Part shown: positions 27,117 to 36,119 of the stretch, piece by piece
How the letters are laid out: each line of letters opens with the position of its first letter
Numbering within the stretch: position 1 is the first letter of the stretch
Assembly: GCF_024585265.1 (NCBI RefSeq)
Contig: NZ_CP036533.1
Span: 6,085,001 to 6,149,000, forward strand
DNA: 64,000 nt
Source of the DNA: Bradyrhizobium sp. WBAH42
Lineage (GTDB): Bacteria; Pseudomonadota; Alphaproteobacteria; Rhizobiales; Xanthobacteraceae
Direction of reading: 5' to 3'
The notes under the pieces: model-generated
What the model was told of the DNA's origin: nothing
Database searches by the model: none
What the model saw: the letters and a program-made list of their open reading frames with translations, nothing else
Translations under genes and position numbers: made by a program

Positions 27117-27200
27117 GGGGGTCTCCTGTCGCGTTGACGACTGGCATAGCCAAACGGCCGCCCCGACGCAAAGGGCCGGCCGCGCTCGAGCGCGCGGGCA

Positions 27201-27530
27201 TCAGGCCAGAAGGCCGGCGGCGCGCAGCGTCATCAGGAAGAAGGTGCCGCTCATCATGCTCCAGAACCCGGCGATGAGGGTTGCCATCATCACGAATTCG
27301 ACGCGGCGGCTTTCCACCCGCATGCCGCGCAGCGTGTTGCGCATGATGATGAAGGGCGCGGCGAACACCAGGAACGGAACCGCCGCGAAGGTTTTCGGCG
27401 CCACGCCGTCTTGCAGCAGGCCGAAACCGGCGGGCCGCTGCGCGAGCGCCTGGTATCCGTTCACGAGCGCGCCCGCGAGCGCGAAACCGATGCAGATCGA
27501 GAAGAAGGTGTTGAAAGCTTCAGGTGTCAT
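27201..27530 (-). CDS. small membrane protein, hypothetical
   Basis: A 109-residue protein with three or four hydrophobic segments (FFSICIGFALAGALVNGY, FAAVPFLVFAAPFIIM, VEFVMMATLIAGFWSMMSG). It is conserved in character with small inner-membrane proteins of rhizobia. The start at ATG 27530 has GGAG 9-12 bases upstream. It lies upstream of the carbonic anhydrase gene on the same strand, with an 84-base gap, and may be co-transcribed. Confidence 0.68.
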   Translation of the reverse strand: MTPEAFNTFFSICIGFALAGALVNGYQALAQRPAGFGLLQDGVAPKTFAAVPFLVFAAPFIIMRNTLRGMRVESRRVEFVMMATLIAGFWSMMSGTFFLMTLRAAGLLA

Positions 27531-27753
27531 CGGAACTGCTCCGCCCTTACGCAACGCGCGTGCCTTCCTGTGACAAAGAGTGCGCCTTAACGCTACATTA
27601 TCCTTAAGGAAAGGTTAACGCGGCCGGCCGGCCCGCGCAGGGGCCGTCCCCGCTTCCCGCAGCCGGGAACGCTCCGCGAAACCGCCGTCGCATGGCATAT
27701 TCGCCGCTGATTCGTCGGCCATCGGCCGACCTCTGGTCGACCTTGCGCAATTC

Positions 27754-28461
27754 ATGACCTTGTTCTCGGCAGCTTCCCTCAGGTCCCCTCGCACGCGCAC
27801 CCGGGCGCACGTCGTCCCGATCGTGCTCGGCGGTGCTGCCGCGGCGTGCGCGGTCGCGCTCGTCGCCTATCTGTTGTGGCCGACCTGGGGCAGCGGCGGC
27901 GCGAACGCCCCGGACAAGCTGCCGGTGAGCGTCGGCGGCACGTTGTTCAACCTGCCGGTCACCGCGATCCGGATGAAGATCCAGCGGCACTCGGGGCCGC
28001 AGGAACGCATCGATCTCGACTTCCTCTATCCTTCGCTGGAGCCGCCCGGCGCGCCCAAGCACGTCACCTCCGACACGGCGGAAGCGGCGCTGCAATCGAT
28101 CGACCGCGTCTTCCTGTCGATCGCGGCCCATCACGATGCGCTCTCGCCCGAGCAGCGAACCGCCACGATCTATCCGCGCTATCTCGACCAGGCAGCAGTG
28201 ATGCCGGCGGACGGCCTGACCATGCGGATGTTCCGCACCGACACGCCCTACGGCAGCGAGGACCTCTATTCCGCTGCGAGCCCCGCGCTGACCGCGCGCT
28301 GCACGCGCGATGCGGCTACCCCGGGCATGTGCCTCGCCGAGCGCCGCGTCGGCGGCGCCGACCTCACCTTCCGCTTTCCACGAAGCTGGCTGTCGCAATG
28401 GCGCGACGTGGCGGAGGCGATGGACAGGCTGACGGCGCAGCTGCGCGGGCCGCGGGGCTGA
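27754..28461 (+). CDS. membrane-anchored hypothetical protein
   Basis: A 235-residue protein with a single N-terminal transmembrane helix (VVPIVLGGAAAACAVALVAYLLW, about 20-42) and a periplasmic domain. The rest has no recognised fold. It includes two Cys residues (CTRDAATPGMC) that could form a disulfide. The start codon at 27754 is the best ATG but no clear ribosome-binding site precedes it. Confidence 0.68.
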   Translation: MTLFSAASLRSPRTRTRAHVVPIVLGGAAAACAVALVAYLLWPTWGSGGANAPDKLPVSVGGTLFNLPVTAIRMKIQRHSGPQERIDLDFLYPSLEPPGAPKHVTSDTAEAALQSIDRVFLSIAAHHDALSPEQRTATIYPRYLDQAAVMPADGLTMRMFRTDTPYGSEDLYSAASPALTARCTRDAATPGMCLAERRVGGADLTFRFPRSWLSQWRDVAEAMDRLTAQLRGPRG

Positions 28462-28747
28462 GCGGGGCCGGCTGGAGCCTCCGAAATAAAAAATCGAAAA
28501 CAACCCCATGCACAGTAGCCAAGCGTGGGCAGCATCGAGCTTTTTCGTATTTTTCGAATAATGATTGACCTGTCGGGGCAAAACAGGGCATGATGCCACG
28601 ATGCGGTGGCCCACTGGGGGGCCGGCGTCTTTCACGGCACCGGGGTTTGCCCGGATGGCCGCATGGATATGTGACTGATATCACTGAGCACAGATTGCGT
28701 TTGGCTATCCTGCGAATAATCTGACGCTATTGCATTCGGGGGCTGGA

Positions 28748-30574
28748 ATGCGGCTTCGGCTGTTTGTTTTGTTGATTGTTGCGATCTGGGTCGGAGCCGG
28801 ACCGGCGCTGGCCGAGAAGCGCGTCGCGCTCGTCATGGGCAACTCGGCCTACACGAACGTGGCGAGGCTGGCGAACCCCGCGAACGATGCCGCCCTGGTC
28901 GGTGGCATGTTCAGGAAGGCCGGGTTCGATACCGTCGACATCAAGCTTGATCTGAACGTCGTCGACATGCGCAAGGCATTGCGCGAGTTCGGCAGCAAGG
29001 TCCGAGATGCGGACGTTGCAGTCGTCTACTACGCCGGCCATGGCATCGAGCTTGACGGCACCAATTATCTGATCCCGACCGATGCCGCGCTGGAGACCGA
29101 CACCGACGTTCTCGACGAAGCGTTCCCGCTCGACCGGGTGCTGTTTGCGGTCGAGCCGGCCAAGCAGCTGCGCCTCATCATCCTGGACGCCTGCCGCGAC
29201 AATCCCTTCGCCAAGACGATGAAGCGTACCATCGCCTCGCGTGCCGTCGGCCGCGGGCTCGCCAAGGTCGAGCCGACCAGCCCGAACACGATGGTCGCCT
29301 TCGCGGCCAAGGCCGGCTCGACGGCTTCGGACGGTGATGCGAAGAACAGCCCGTTTGCCACGGCTCTGGTCGACCGCCTGCCGACGCCGGGGCTCGACCT
29401 CGGCAAGGCCTTTCGATTCGTTCGCGATGATGTGCTCAAGACCACCGGCAACAAGCAGGAGCCGTTTGTCTACGGCTCGCTCGGCGGCGACGACGTGACA
29501 CTGGTTCCGGCCAAGCCAATCGTCACCGGCCCTCAAGCCAATCCACAGGACACCGTACGTCGTGATTATGAGCTGGCGCTTCAGCTTGGTACGCGTGACG
29601 GCTGGACCGCCTTCCTCGCTAGCTTTCCCAGCGGCTTCTATGCCGATCTCGCCAAGGGTCAGTTGAACAAGATTGCCGCCGAAGAAACCCGCGCCGCCGC
29701 TGCGGAGAAGGCCAGACAGGCCGAGGACGAGAAGGCAAAGCTGGCGTCCGACCGCGCCAAGAAGGCCGAGCAGGAGAAAGCAGCAGCCGCCGCGAAGGCC
29801 GCTGAGGACGCCAAGGCAGCGGCGGAGAAAGCCAAGCAGGTCGAGGAAGCCAAGGCAGCTGCTGCCGAGCAGCGCAGGAAGGACGCAGAAGCGGCTGTCG
29901 CCAAAGCCTTGGCCGACAAGCAGGCCGCCGAAAAGGCGCTCGCCGACAAGACTGCGAACGACAAGGCGGCTGCCGAGCTCGCTGCAAGGCAGGCAAGTGA
30001 CAAGGCACAGGCCGAGCAGAAGGTCGCGGCGGTTACCCCAACTCAATCGTCGCCCAGTCTTTCGCCGCAAGAGACCGCAAAGCTTGTGCAGTCGGAGCTG
30101 CGCCGCGTCGGTTGTCTGGCCGCCGCTGCCGATGGCGACTGGAATGCGTCATCACAGCGCTCGCTGACGCTGTTCAACAAATATGCGGGAACGAAATTCG
30201 ACGCCAAGCTCGCGAGCTTCGAGGCGCTCGATGCGATCAAGGCCAAGCCGGGCCGGGTCTGCCCGCTGGTCTGCGATCGCGGCTTCAAGGCGGACGGCGA
30301 TGCTTGCGTGAAGATCACCTGCCGCGCCGGCTATCGCGTCAATGACGACAATGAATGCGAGAAGATGCAGGACAAGAAGCCGGTCGCGGCCCGCGAGGAC
30401 GCCAAGAAGCGAGATGCGGAGCGGAAGCAAACCGAAGCTGCACCCGCGAAGCCGTCTGCATCTGGACAAATGGTCTGTAACAACGCGGGCTGTCGTCCGG
30501 TGAAATCCGGATGTCGGATAGTCCGAGACATTAAGGCCAATTCGGCATCACAACTAGTAGAAGTGTGCGACTGA
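28748..30574 (+). CDS. caspase-fold protein with coiled coil and Cys-rich tail
   Basis: A 608-residue exported protein. A signal peptide (MRLRLFVLLIVAIWVGAGPA) is followed by a peptidase C14 (metacaspase-like) domain, about 23-260. His is in YYAGHGIEL (about residue 98) and Cys in ILDACRDNPF (about 149), so the dyad is intact. An Ala/Lys/Glu-rich coiled coil covers about 315-430. The C-terminal part has an ETAKLVQSELRRVGC segment resembling a peptidoglycan-binding-like helix and several Cys. It probably acts in the periplasm; the substrate is unknown. The start at ATG 28748 has GGGGG upstream. Confidence 0.85.
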   Translation: MRLRLFVLLIVAIWVGAGPALAEKRVALVMGNSAYTNVARLANPANDAALVGGMFRKAGFDTVDIKLDLNVVDMRKALREFGSKVRDADVAVVYYAGHGIELDGTNYLIPTDAALETDTDVLDEAFPLDRVLFAVEPAKQLRLIILDACRDNPFAKTMKRTIASRAVGRGLAKVEPTSPNTMVAFAAKAGSTASDGDAKNSPFATALVDRLPTPGLDLGKAFRFVRDDVLKTTGNKQEPFVYGSLGGDDVTLVPAKPIVTGPQANPQDTVRRDYELALQLGTRDGWTAFLASFPSGFYADLAKGQLNKIAAEETRAAAAEKARQAEDEKAKLASDRAKKAEQEKAAAAAKAAEDAKAAAEKAKQVEEAKAAAAEQRRKDAEAAVAKALADKQAAEKALADKTANDKAAAELAARQASDKAQAEQKVAAVTPTQSSPSLSPQETAKLVQSELRRVGCLAAAADGDWNASSQRSLTLFNKYAGTKFDAKLASFEALDAIKAKPGRVCPLVCDRGFKADGDACVKITCRAGYRVNDDNECEKMQDKKPVAAREDAKKRDAERKQTEAAPAKPSASGQMVCNNAGCRPVKSGCRIVRDIKANSASQLVEVCD

Positions 30575-30613
30575 GAGGCCTTCGCGAGACCCAAGCGGGG
30601 CGCGACGCCGCAC

Positions 30614-30832
30614 CTACTCCTGATCCACCAGATCGTCCTCGAGGATCGCCATCTGGAACTGGAACGAGCGATCGTCGTCCTCGTCGTCGACGAAGAGCAC
30701 GCCGATGAATTCCTCGCCGATATAGACTTCGGCGGAATCGTCCTTCTTCGGCCGCGGCACGACGCGGATCTTGGGATTGCCGAATACGCGCTTCAGATAC
30801 GCATCCAACTTTCTGACTTCTTTGACGTCCAC
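30614..30832 (-). CDS. DUF3126 family protein
   Basis: A 72-residue acidic protein (KKDDSAEVYIGEEFIGVLFV and a C-terminal DDEDDDRSFQFQMAILEDDL). DUF3126 proteins are restricted to alphaproteobacteria and are commonly found just after cysE, as here. Function unknown. The start is GTG at 30832, supported by GGAG eight bases upstream. Confidence 0.88.
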   Translation of the reverse strand: MDVKEVRKLDAYLKRVFGNPKIRVVPRPKKDDSAEVYIGEEFIGVLFVDDEDDDRSFQFQMAILEDDLVDQE

Positions 30833-30921
30833 GGCAAGTCTCCGATCGAAAATGGTCGGCGGGTTTTAGGACGAGATGCGGCGAACCGCCAGCACGAATT
30901 GCCAAAGAAATTTGGGACGAA

Positions 30922-30944
30922 AAGGGCCGGAAAATCCGGCCCTT
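30922..30944 (-). terminator. intrinsic terminator after cysE
   Basis: AAGGGCCGGA (30922-30931) and TCCGGCCCTT (30935-30944) form a perfect ten-pair stem with a three-base loop. On the minus strand the end is T-rich (CCCTTTTCG). It is about 20 bases after the cysE stop and separates cysE from the DUF3126 gene. Confidence 0.85.
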
Positions 30945-30963
30945 CGCAGCGTCAAAAGCCCGC

Positions 30964-31788
30964 TCAGAGCCCCATCGCGTTGATCATCTGGTCCATGGTG
31001 CGCGACGGCTCGGCGCAGCCGGCCTCGCCGACGATCTTGGCCGGCACGCCCGCGACCGTGACATTGTGCGGCACCGGCTTGACCACGACCGAACCGGCGG
31101 CGATCCGCGCGCAATGGCCGATCTCGATATTGCCGAGGATTTTTGCGCCGGCCCCGATCAGGACGCCGTGGCGAATCTTGGGGTGACGGTCCTCGTTCTC
31201 CTTGCCGGTGCCGCCGAGCGTGACGCCGTGCAGGATCGAGACGTCGTCTTCGATCACAGCCGTCTCGCCGCAGACGAAGCCGGTGGCGTGGTCGAGGAAG
31301 ATGCCGCGGCCGATGCGCGCGGCGGGATTGATGTCGGTCTGGAACACCGCCGAGGACCGGCTCTGAAGGTAATAGGCGAAATCCTTGCGGCCCTTCAGAT
31401 AGAGCCAGTGCGCGAGGCGATGGGTCTGGATGGCGTGAAAGCCCTTGAAGTAGAGCAAGGGATCGATGAAGCGCGAGGTCGCGGGATCGCGGTCGTAGAC
31501 GGCAACGAGATCGGCGCGGAAGGCGTTGCCGAGATCAGGATCGTCGCGCAGCGCCTCGGAATAGGCCTGGCGCACGAGATCTCCCGACAGTGCGGAATGA
31601 TCGAGCCGGTCGGCGACGCGGTGGACCACCGAATCTTCGAGGCGGCCGTGATGCAGCACCGCCGAATAGATGAAGGTCGCAAGCTCGGGCTCGCGTCGGA
31701 CGATGTCCTCCGCTTCGCCGCGGATCCGATCCCAGATCGGATCGAGCGATGCGAGCTTTCCTCCCGGATTGACCTGATGCACTGCCAT
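30964..31788 (-). CDS. cysE: serine O-acetyltransferase
   Basis: A 274-residue protein. The N-terminal helical domain (SATF-like, LASLDPIWDRIRGEAEDIVRREP) is followed by a left-handed beta-helix with hexapeptide repeats, including GIFLDHATGFVCGETAVIED and the substrate-site region LGGTGKENEDRHPKI. It makes O-acetyl-L-serine, the precursor of cysteine, from serine and acetyl-CoA. The start at ATG 31788 gives the usual CysE length. The DUF3126 gene follows, as in related genomes. Confidence 0.93.
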   Translation of the reverse strand: MAVHQVNPGGKLASLDPIWDRIRGEAEDIVRREPELATFIYSAVLHHGRLEDSVVHRVADRLDHSALSGDLVRQAYSEALRDDPDLGNAFRADLVAVYDRDPATSRFIDPLLYFKGFHAIQTHRLAHWLYLKGRKDFAYYLQSRSSAVFQTDINPAARIGRGIFLDHATGFVCGETAVIEDDVSILHGVTLGGTGKENEDRHPKIRHGVLIGAGAKILGNIEIGHCARIAAGSVVVKPVPHNVTVAGVPAKIVGEAGCAEPSRTMDQMINAMGL

Positions 31789-32030
31789 GGATTTTCTCTT
31801 TGGAATTTTGCTCTTCGAATGGGCGTCTTTTGCTCTCTGTATAGCACAGTCTAGACGAGAAAGTCCTGACGGGCTTGCCTGAGAGTGAACAGCACCTTGC
31901 CCCATTGGGCATGCCAAGGCCTTGAAACACAACAGTTTCTTGTGACGCCCCAAGCGGCAAGGTCGGCTCAAAGTGGTCAGAGTTTCGCCAAATTCAAGCC
32001 GGGCGGCTTCAAACTATTGGTGAATTCTCT

Positions 32031-33482
32031 TTGAGCCGTTATTGGGGTCATTGGTCCGAAGCGAGGCTGGGAGCGGATTTGAGCATCACCACCGATCAAT
32101 TGCGCGCGCGCGCAGCTGATACGTTTTGGCTGCGGCTGGCGGCGGTGGCCTTGCCACTTCTCTTGCCCCTCCTGATGATCGCGCCGGCGGTCTGGAACGG
32201 CTATCCGCTGTTGCAATGGGATACCGGCGGCTATCTGGCGCGCTGGTACGAGGGCTACCTCGTCCCCAGCCGCTCCACGGTGTTCGGCCTCTACCTGCAC
32301 TATGGCGAGGGTTTTGGCTTCTGGATCAACCTCGCGGTCCAGTCGCTGGCGACCCTGTGGCTGCTGCAGCTCACGCTTCGCGTGATGGGTTTGATGCAGA
32401 CCTTCCGCTTCGTCGCGATCAGCTTCTGCCTGATGCTGTCGACCGCGCTGCCCTGGCTTGCGAGCATGCTGCTCACCGACATCTTTGCCGGGCTCGCGGT
32501 GCTGTCGCTGTTTCTGCTGGTGGTCGGCGCAAGCCGCACCTCGGCGCGCGAGAAGATTTCGCTGTTCGTCTTCACCGCCTTTGCCGTGGCGACCCACAGC
32601 GCCACGCTCGGCGTGTTGCTGGGGCTGTGCGCCGCCGGCTGGATGATGCGGCCGTTCGCGGGCGGGCGGCTGCCGCTCGCCGGATTGACGCAGGCGAGCC
32701 TCACCATCGTCGCGGGCGGCCTGATGCTGGTGTCGGCAAATTACGCGCTGTCCGGCAAGCTGGCCTGGACGCCCGGCGGCTACGGCGTCGCCTTCGGCCG
32801 CATGATGCAGGACGGCATCGTCGCACAATATCTCAACGACCGTTGCCCGCGCGAACGTTACAAGCTCTGCCCCTATCGCAACGAGCTGCCGGCCAGCGCC
32901 GACGAGTTCCTGTGGGGCCAGAGCATGTTCAACACGCTCGGCCGCTTCGATGGGCTCAACGATGAGATGGGCACCATCGTCGTGCAGTCGCTGAAGGATT
33001 ATCCGGCCTGGCAGGCCGGCGCGGCGCTGCGCGCGATGGGGCAGCAATTGCTGCATGTGGCGACCGGCGAAGGCACCAACGGCTGGATCCCGCACACCCG
33101 CGGCATCATCGAGCGCTACATCCCCGCACAGGCCGCGCCGATGCGCGCGGCGCGGCAGCAGAACTGGGGTATCAATTTCGATTACGTGAACTGGCTGCAT
33201 GTCCCGGTCGCGCTGGCCTCGATGCTGGCGCTGGTCGCGCTGCTTGCGCAAGCGCTGGCGAACCGCCGGCTGGACGATCTGACGCTGCTGGCCGGAACGG
33301 TGACGCTGGCGCTGCTCGGCAACGCCTTCATCTGCGGCGTGATCTCAGGGCCCCACGACCGCTACGGCGCGCGCATGGTGTGGGTTGCGACGTTCGTGGC
33401 GCTGATGGCAGCGGCGCGGCGTTGGGGACCTGGCGATGCGGGCCAGGACGTTCGCCAACCAGGCGGCCGCCATCGGCATTAG
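32031..33482 (+). CDS. multi-pass membrane protein, hypothetical
   Basis: A protein of about 483 residues with about 10 hydrophobic segments. A periplasmic loop of about 140 residues lies at about 255-390, and it contains the tryptophan- and cysteine-containing part YLNDRCPRERYKLCPYRNEL. The overall topology (helices, large loop, helices) resembles glycosyltransferase-like membrane proteins, but no catalytic motif is evident. The start is TTG at 32031 or TTG at 32079; neither has a strong ribosome-binding site. Confidence 0.7.
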   Translation: MSRYWGHWSEARLGADLSITTDQLRARAADTFWLRLAAVALPLLLPLLMIAPAVWNGYPLLQWDTGGYLARWYEGYLVPSRSTVFGLYLHYGEGFGFWINLAVQSLATLWLLQLTLRVMGLMQTFRFVAISFCLMLSTALPWLASMLLTDIFAGLAVLSLFLLVVGASRTSAREKISLFVFTAFAVATHSATLGVLLGLCAAGWMMRPFAGGRLPLAGLTQASLTIVAGGLMLVSANYALSGKLAWTPGGYGVAFGRMMQDGIVAQYLNDRCPRERYKLCPYRNELPASADEFLWGQSMFNTLGRFDGLNDEMGTIVVQSLKDYPAWQAGAALRAMGQQLLHVATGEGTNGWIPHTRGIIERYIPAQAAPMRAARQQNWGINFDYVNWLHVPVALASMLALVALLAQALANRRLDDLTLLAGTVTLALLGNAFICGVISGPHDRYGARMVWVATFVALMAAARRWGPGDAGQDVRQPGGRHRH

Positions 33483-33616
33483 CAGCTTCCGCTTCGTCGA
33501 GGTCGTATTTCCATGGAGAAACGCCGCGCGGTTACGTCGCTCGGATCGACTGGACTGCCGCCTGCCCTGTACGGCGATAACAACCGCGCTGTTTGGATTC
33601 AAAAGGGGGAAAATCT

Positions 33617-34438
33617 ATGCATCGTGTCGCCTGCACCATTGCGGCCGCGTTGACGGTCCTGTTGTCGACCCGGCTCGAGGCTGAAACGCTCTCGTTCGAG
33701 AGCGTTGTCTCTCCTTCCGAGCGGACCGCAATTCTGACTGGCACCTTGTCGCTTCCTCCAGGACCCGGGCCTTTTCCCGTGGTCGTCTTGATGCATCCCT
33801 GTGGCGGGCTCGACCGGTTTGGCGTGGCGACCCTTCAGGCGCACGCGAAGAACCTGCAAGCGGCCGGCTTTGGCGCATTCATTCTTGATAGTTTCGGGCC
33901 GCGGAATCTCGGCGGAGGAAAGGGTTGTGGAATGGAGGCGTCCCGCTTTCGAAAGGACGATGCCTTTAACGCGAAGGCTTTTCTGGAGAGGAACCCGAAA
34001 GTCAGCAAGGACAATCTATTTGCGCTCGGCTTGAGCAGCGGAGGTAGCGCAGCGATCGAGATCGCCAGGGGGACAGCCGAAGCCCGATTTAGAGCCGCGG
34101 CGGCCTATTACCCGGAGTGCCACGCATTCAGCCCGAACTTCGCGATACAATCGCCGCTGTTGATCTTCGTTGCCGGGAATGACGACTGGACGTTGCCAGA
34201 CGGCTGCCTGCGAGCCAAGAACATCAAGTGGGTGGCCGGCGCCGAATTTGACGTGGTCGAGTATCCGAACGCACATCATGGCTTCGATCAACAGCGCGAC
34301 CGTCCCTTCAAATACAGAGGACACACGCTCGCCTACAGCCCCGACGCCACGGCCGACAGCCGAAAACGAGTGATTGATTTTTTCGTTCGCCACCTGACGG
34401 ATGATCTCAAGACAAAAATGCGGAAGGATCGCAACTGA
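33617..34438 (+). CDS. dienelactone hydrolase family protein, exported
   Basis: A 273-residue alpha/beta hydrolase. The leader (MHRVACTIAAALTVLLSTRL) suggests export. The nucleophile Ser is in GLSSGGS, the acid is likely in AGNDDWT, and the His in NAHHGFD; dienelactone hydrolase normally has Cys as nucleophile, so this is an esterase-type member. Substrate unknown. AGGGGGAAAA precedes the ATG at 33617. Its stop is 100 bases before the hydrolase fragment at 34541. Confidence 0.82.
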   Translation: MHRVACTIAAALTVLLSTRLEAETLSFESVVSPSERTAILTGTLSLPPGPGPFPVVVLMHPCGGLDRFGVATLQAHAKNLQAAGFGAFILDSFGPRNLGGGKGCGMEASRFRKDDAFNAKAFLERNPKVSKDNLFALGLSSGGSAAIEIARGTAEARFRAAAAYYPECHAFSPNFAIQSPLLIFVAGNDDWTLPDGCLRAKNIKWVAGAEFDVVEYPNAHHGFDQQRDRPFKYRGHTLAYSPDATADSRKRVIDFFVRHLTDDLKTKMRKDRN

Positions 34439-34540
34439 TCCCTTTGGGCCCAGGTCGGCACGTTCGAGCAGCTAGCGTCTACAACGTAAAAGATACTGGG
34501 CGAGGACGTCAAAGCGCGTGGCAACTCAGGCAACATGGCC

Positions 34541-34612
34541 TCACCCGCGCCGTGACAAGAACTTCAGCGCGCCGGTCTTGTAGACCTTGTCGCCGACCGC
34601 ACGCATGTGATC
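34541..34612 (-). pseudogene. duplicated 3'-end fragment of the alpha/beta hydrolase gene
   Basis: These 72 bases encode DHMRAVGDKVYKTGALKFLS plus RRG and a stop, matching the end of the hydrolase gene at 36120-36191. The two stretches agree at 65 of 72 positions, with a perfectly identical 40-base block (34570-34609 versus 36149-36188). Upstream of this block the similarity ends abruptly. It is a stray copy of the hydrolase end, which together with the intact gene brackets the DUF1330-like and LysR genes. Confidence 0.85.
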
Positions 34613-34645
34613 TCTGCACCGTCACCGTAATTCACCCACAATTTT

Positions 34646-35059
34646 TCACATCTCCTTGGCGAGCGCGAACAGCCGGAAATCCTCGAGCGCCGCGTGCCGA
34701 TGCGGGGCGGCTTCGCGCCGGTAAGTCTCGGTGTCGACGATCGAGCGGAAGGTGGCGAAATCGCCGTATTCATTGATCGCCGCTTCGTCCCAGCGTTCGC
34801 CTGACGCGCCGACGAGGCTCGTGAGGACCGGCCCGGAAAACATCCGCGCGAGCGGCTTGCCGGCCGCAAGACGCCGGAATGCCGGCCTGTAGCGTTCATG
34901 AAAAGCCTCGCGGCCCGAGCAGGGCGCGGCGTCGAATCCGTCCTCGTAGCGCGCATGCGCGCGGTAGCGCAGCAGATTGAGCATATAGACCGGCTGGCCG
35001 GGTGGAATCGCGCGCTCGGCGGCGTCAAGGGCTTGCAGGGTGATTTCGATGGGGTTCAT
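34646..35059 (-). CDS. DUF1330-like protein
   Basis: A 137-residue protein with a dimeric ferredoxin-like (alpha-beta barrel) pattern: YMLNLLRYR at about 25-33 and a second part with WDEAAINEYGDFATFRSIVD and an EDFRLFALA end. DUF1330/EthD-type proteins include small enzymes and stress proteins. Function unknown. It is divergent from the LysR gene, with 100 bases between them, so it is probably under LysR control. Confidence 0.75.
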   Translation of the reverse strand: MNPIEITLQALDAAERAIPPGQPVYMLNLLRYRAHARYEDGFDAAPCSGREAFHERYRPAFRRLAAGKPLARMFSGPVLTSLVGASGERWDEAAINEYGDFATFRSIVDTETYRREAAPHRHAALEDFRLFALAKEM

Positions 35060-35159
35060 GGGACTTCCCGCGTTTTAAAGCGCCGCAGAATGCGCGCTGA
35101 CGCTCCCTGAATTAGCCGTTCGGGAATGTCTCTTGTAGTGATCGCCTGGCCATGGCTAT

Positions 35160-35176
35160 GTGGACTACATGTCCAC
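35160..35176. promoter_or_regulatory. palindrome at the LysR start, candidate operator
   Basis: GTGGACTACATGTCCAC has six-base perfect inverted arms (GTGGAC and GTCCAC) around five bases. It lies at the start of the LysR gene, covering both candidate start codons (GTG 35160 and ATG 35169). It could be an autoregulatory binding site, or a chance palindrome near a start codon. Confidence 0.4.
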
Positions 35177-36104
35177 AACGACTTTACCTCCCGACCTCTC
35201 GCGTCTCCTCGCCTTCGTCCGCGTCGTCGAGGCGGGCTCGTTCGCCGAAGCCGCGCGCCGGGCGGGGACGACCACCTCGGCGATGTCCAAGGCGGTCGCC
35301 CGCTTCGAAAAGGCCCACGGGTTGCGGCTTTTGCATCGCTCCACCCATTCGTTGGCGCTGACCGAAGAGGGCGACCGGCTGATGGCGGCGGGACGCGCCT
35401 TGGTTGAAAGTCTCGCCCATGTCCAATCCGCGCTCGGCGAAGTCGCGCGCGACGATGGCGGACGGGTGCGCGTGACCGCCCCCGCTTCGTTCGCGCGCGC
35501 CTGCATCCTGCCGCGGCTGCCCACGTTCCTGCGGGAACGACCGGAGCTCGAGATCGAGGTCAAATTCCGCAACGAGATTCTCGATCTCGCGGCGGAAGGC
35601 GTCGACGTCGCGATCCGCTCAGGGCCCCTCGACCGCGCGCCCGGCCATCAGGCCCGGCGGCTTTGCACGTTCTCCTGGATCGCATGCGCTTCGCCCGCCT
35701 ATCTGAACGCGCGCGGCGCGCCGGCCACTCCCTTTGAGCTTTCCGCGCACGACCACGTCGGCTTCCGCAATCCCGCGAGCGGTCAGATCCTGACCTGGCG
35801 CTTCGCCGATCCGCGCGGGAAGGGACCCATGCGCGTCACGCCCAAGCCCAAGCACATTTGCGACGACGCGCATGCTTCGCTCGCTTTGATCGCGAATGGG
35901 TTTGGGATCGGCTGGGGGCCATCGTGGCTCGTTGGCGAAGACATTCGCACCGGCCGGCTGGTCGAAGTGCTGGCGCCCTGGCGCGCACCTGAGGAACCGC
36001 TATGGATGGTGCGTACCTCCGACCGCCGCCCGCCGCTGCGCACGCAGCGCGTCATCTCGTTCCTCAAGACGCTTCCCGCCTTGTTCAGCGACAAGGCGGT
36101 GTGA
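35160..36104 (+). CDS. LysR family transcriptional regulator
   Basis: A protein of about 314 residues. The N-terminal winged helix-turn-helix is at about 10-70 (SRLLAFVRVVEAGSFAEAARRAGTTTSAMSKAVARFE, RLLHRSTHSLALTEEGDRL). The effector domain has the PBP2 pattern (VRVTAPASFARACILPRLPTFLRERPEL, AEGVDVAIRSGPL). Such regulators respond to a small coinducer. It is divergent from the DUF1330-like gene, a likely target. The start is GTG 35160 or ATG 35169. Confidence 0.9.
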   Translation: MDYMSTTTLPPDLSRLLAFVRVVEAGSFAEAARRAGTTTSAMSKAVARFEKAHGLRLLHRSTHSLALTEEGDRLMAAGRALVESLAHVQSALGEVARDDGGRVRVTAPASFARACILPRLPTFLRERPELEIEVKFRNEILDLAAEGVDVAIRSGPLDRAPGHQARRLCTFSWIACASPAYLNARGAPATPFELSAHDHVGFRNPASGQILTWRFADPRGKGPMRVTPKPKHICDDAHASLALIANGFGIGWGPSWLVGEDIRTGRLVEVLAPWRAPEEPLWMVRTSDRRPPLRTQRVISFLKTLPALFSDKAV

Positions 36105-36119
36105 AGCAGCTTTGCCGCC

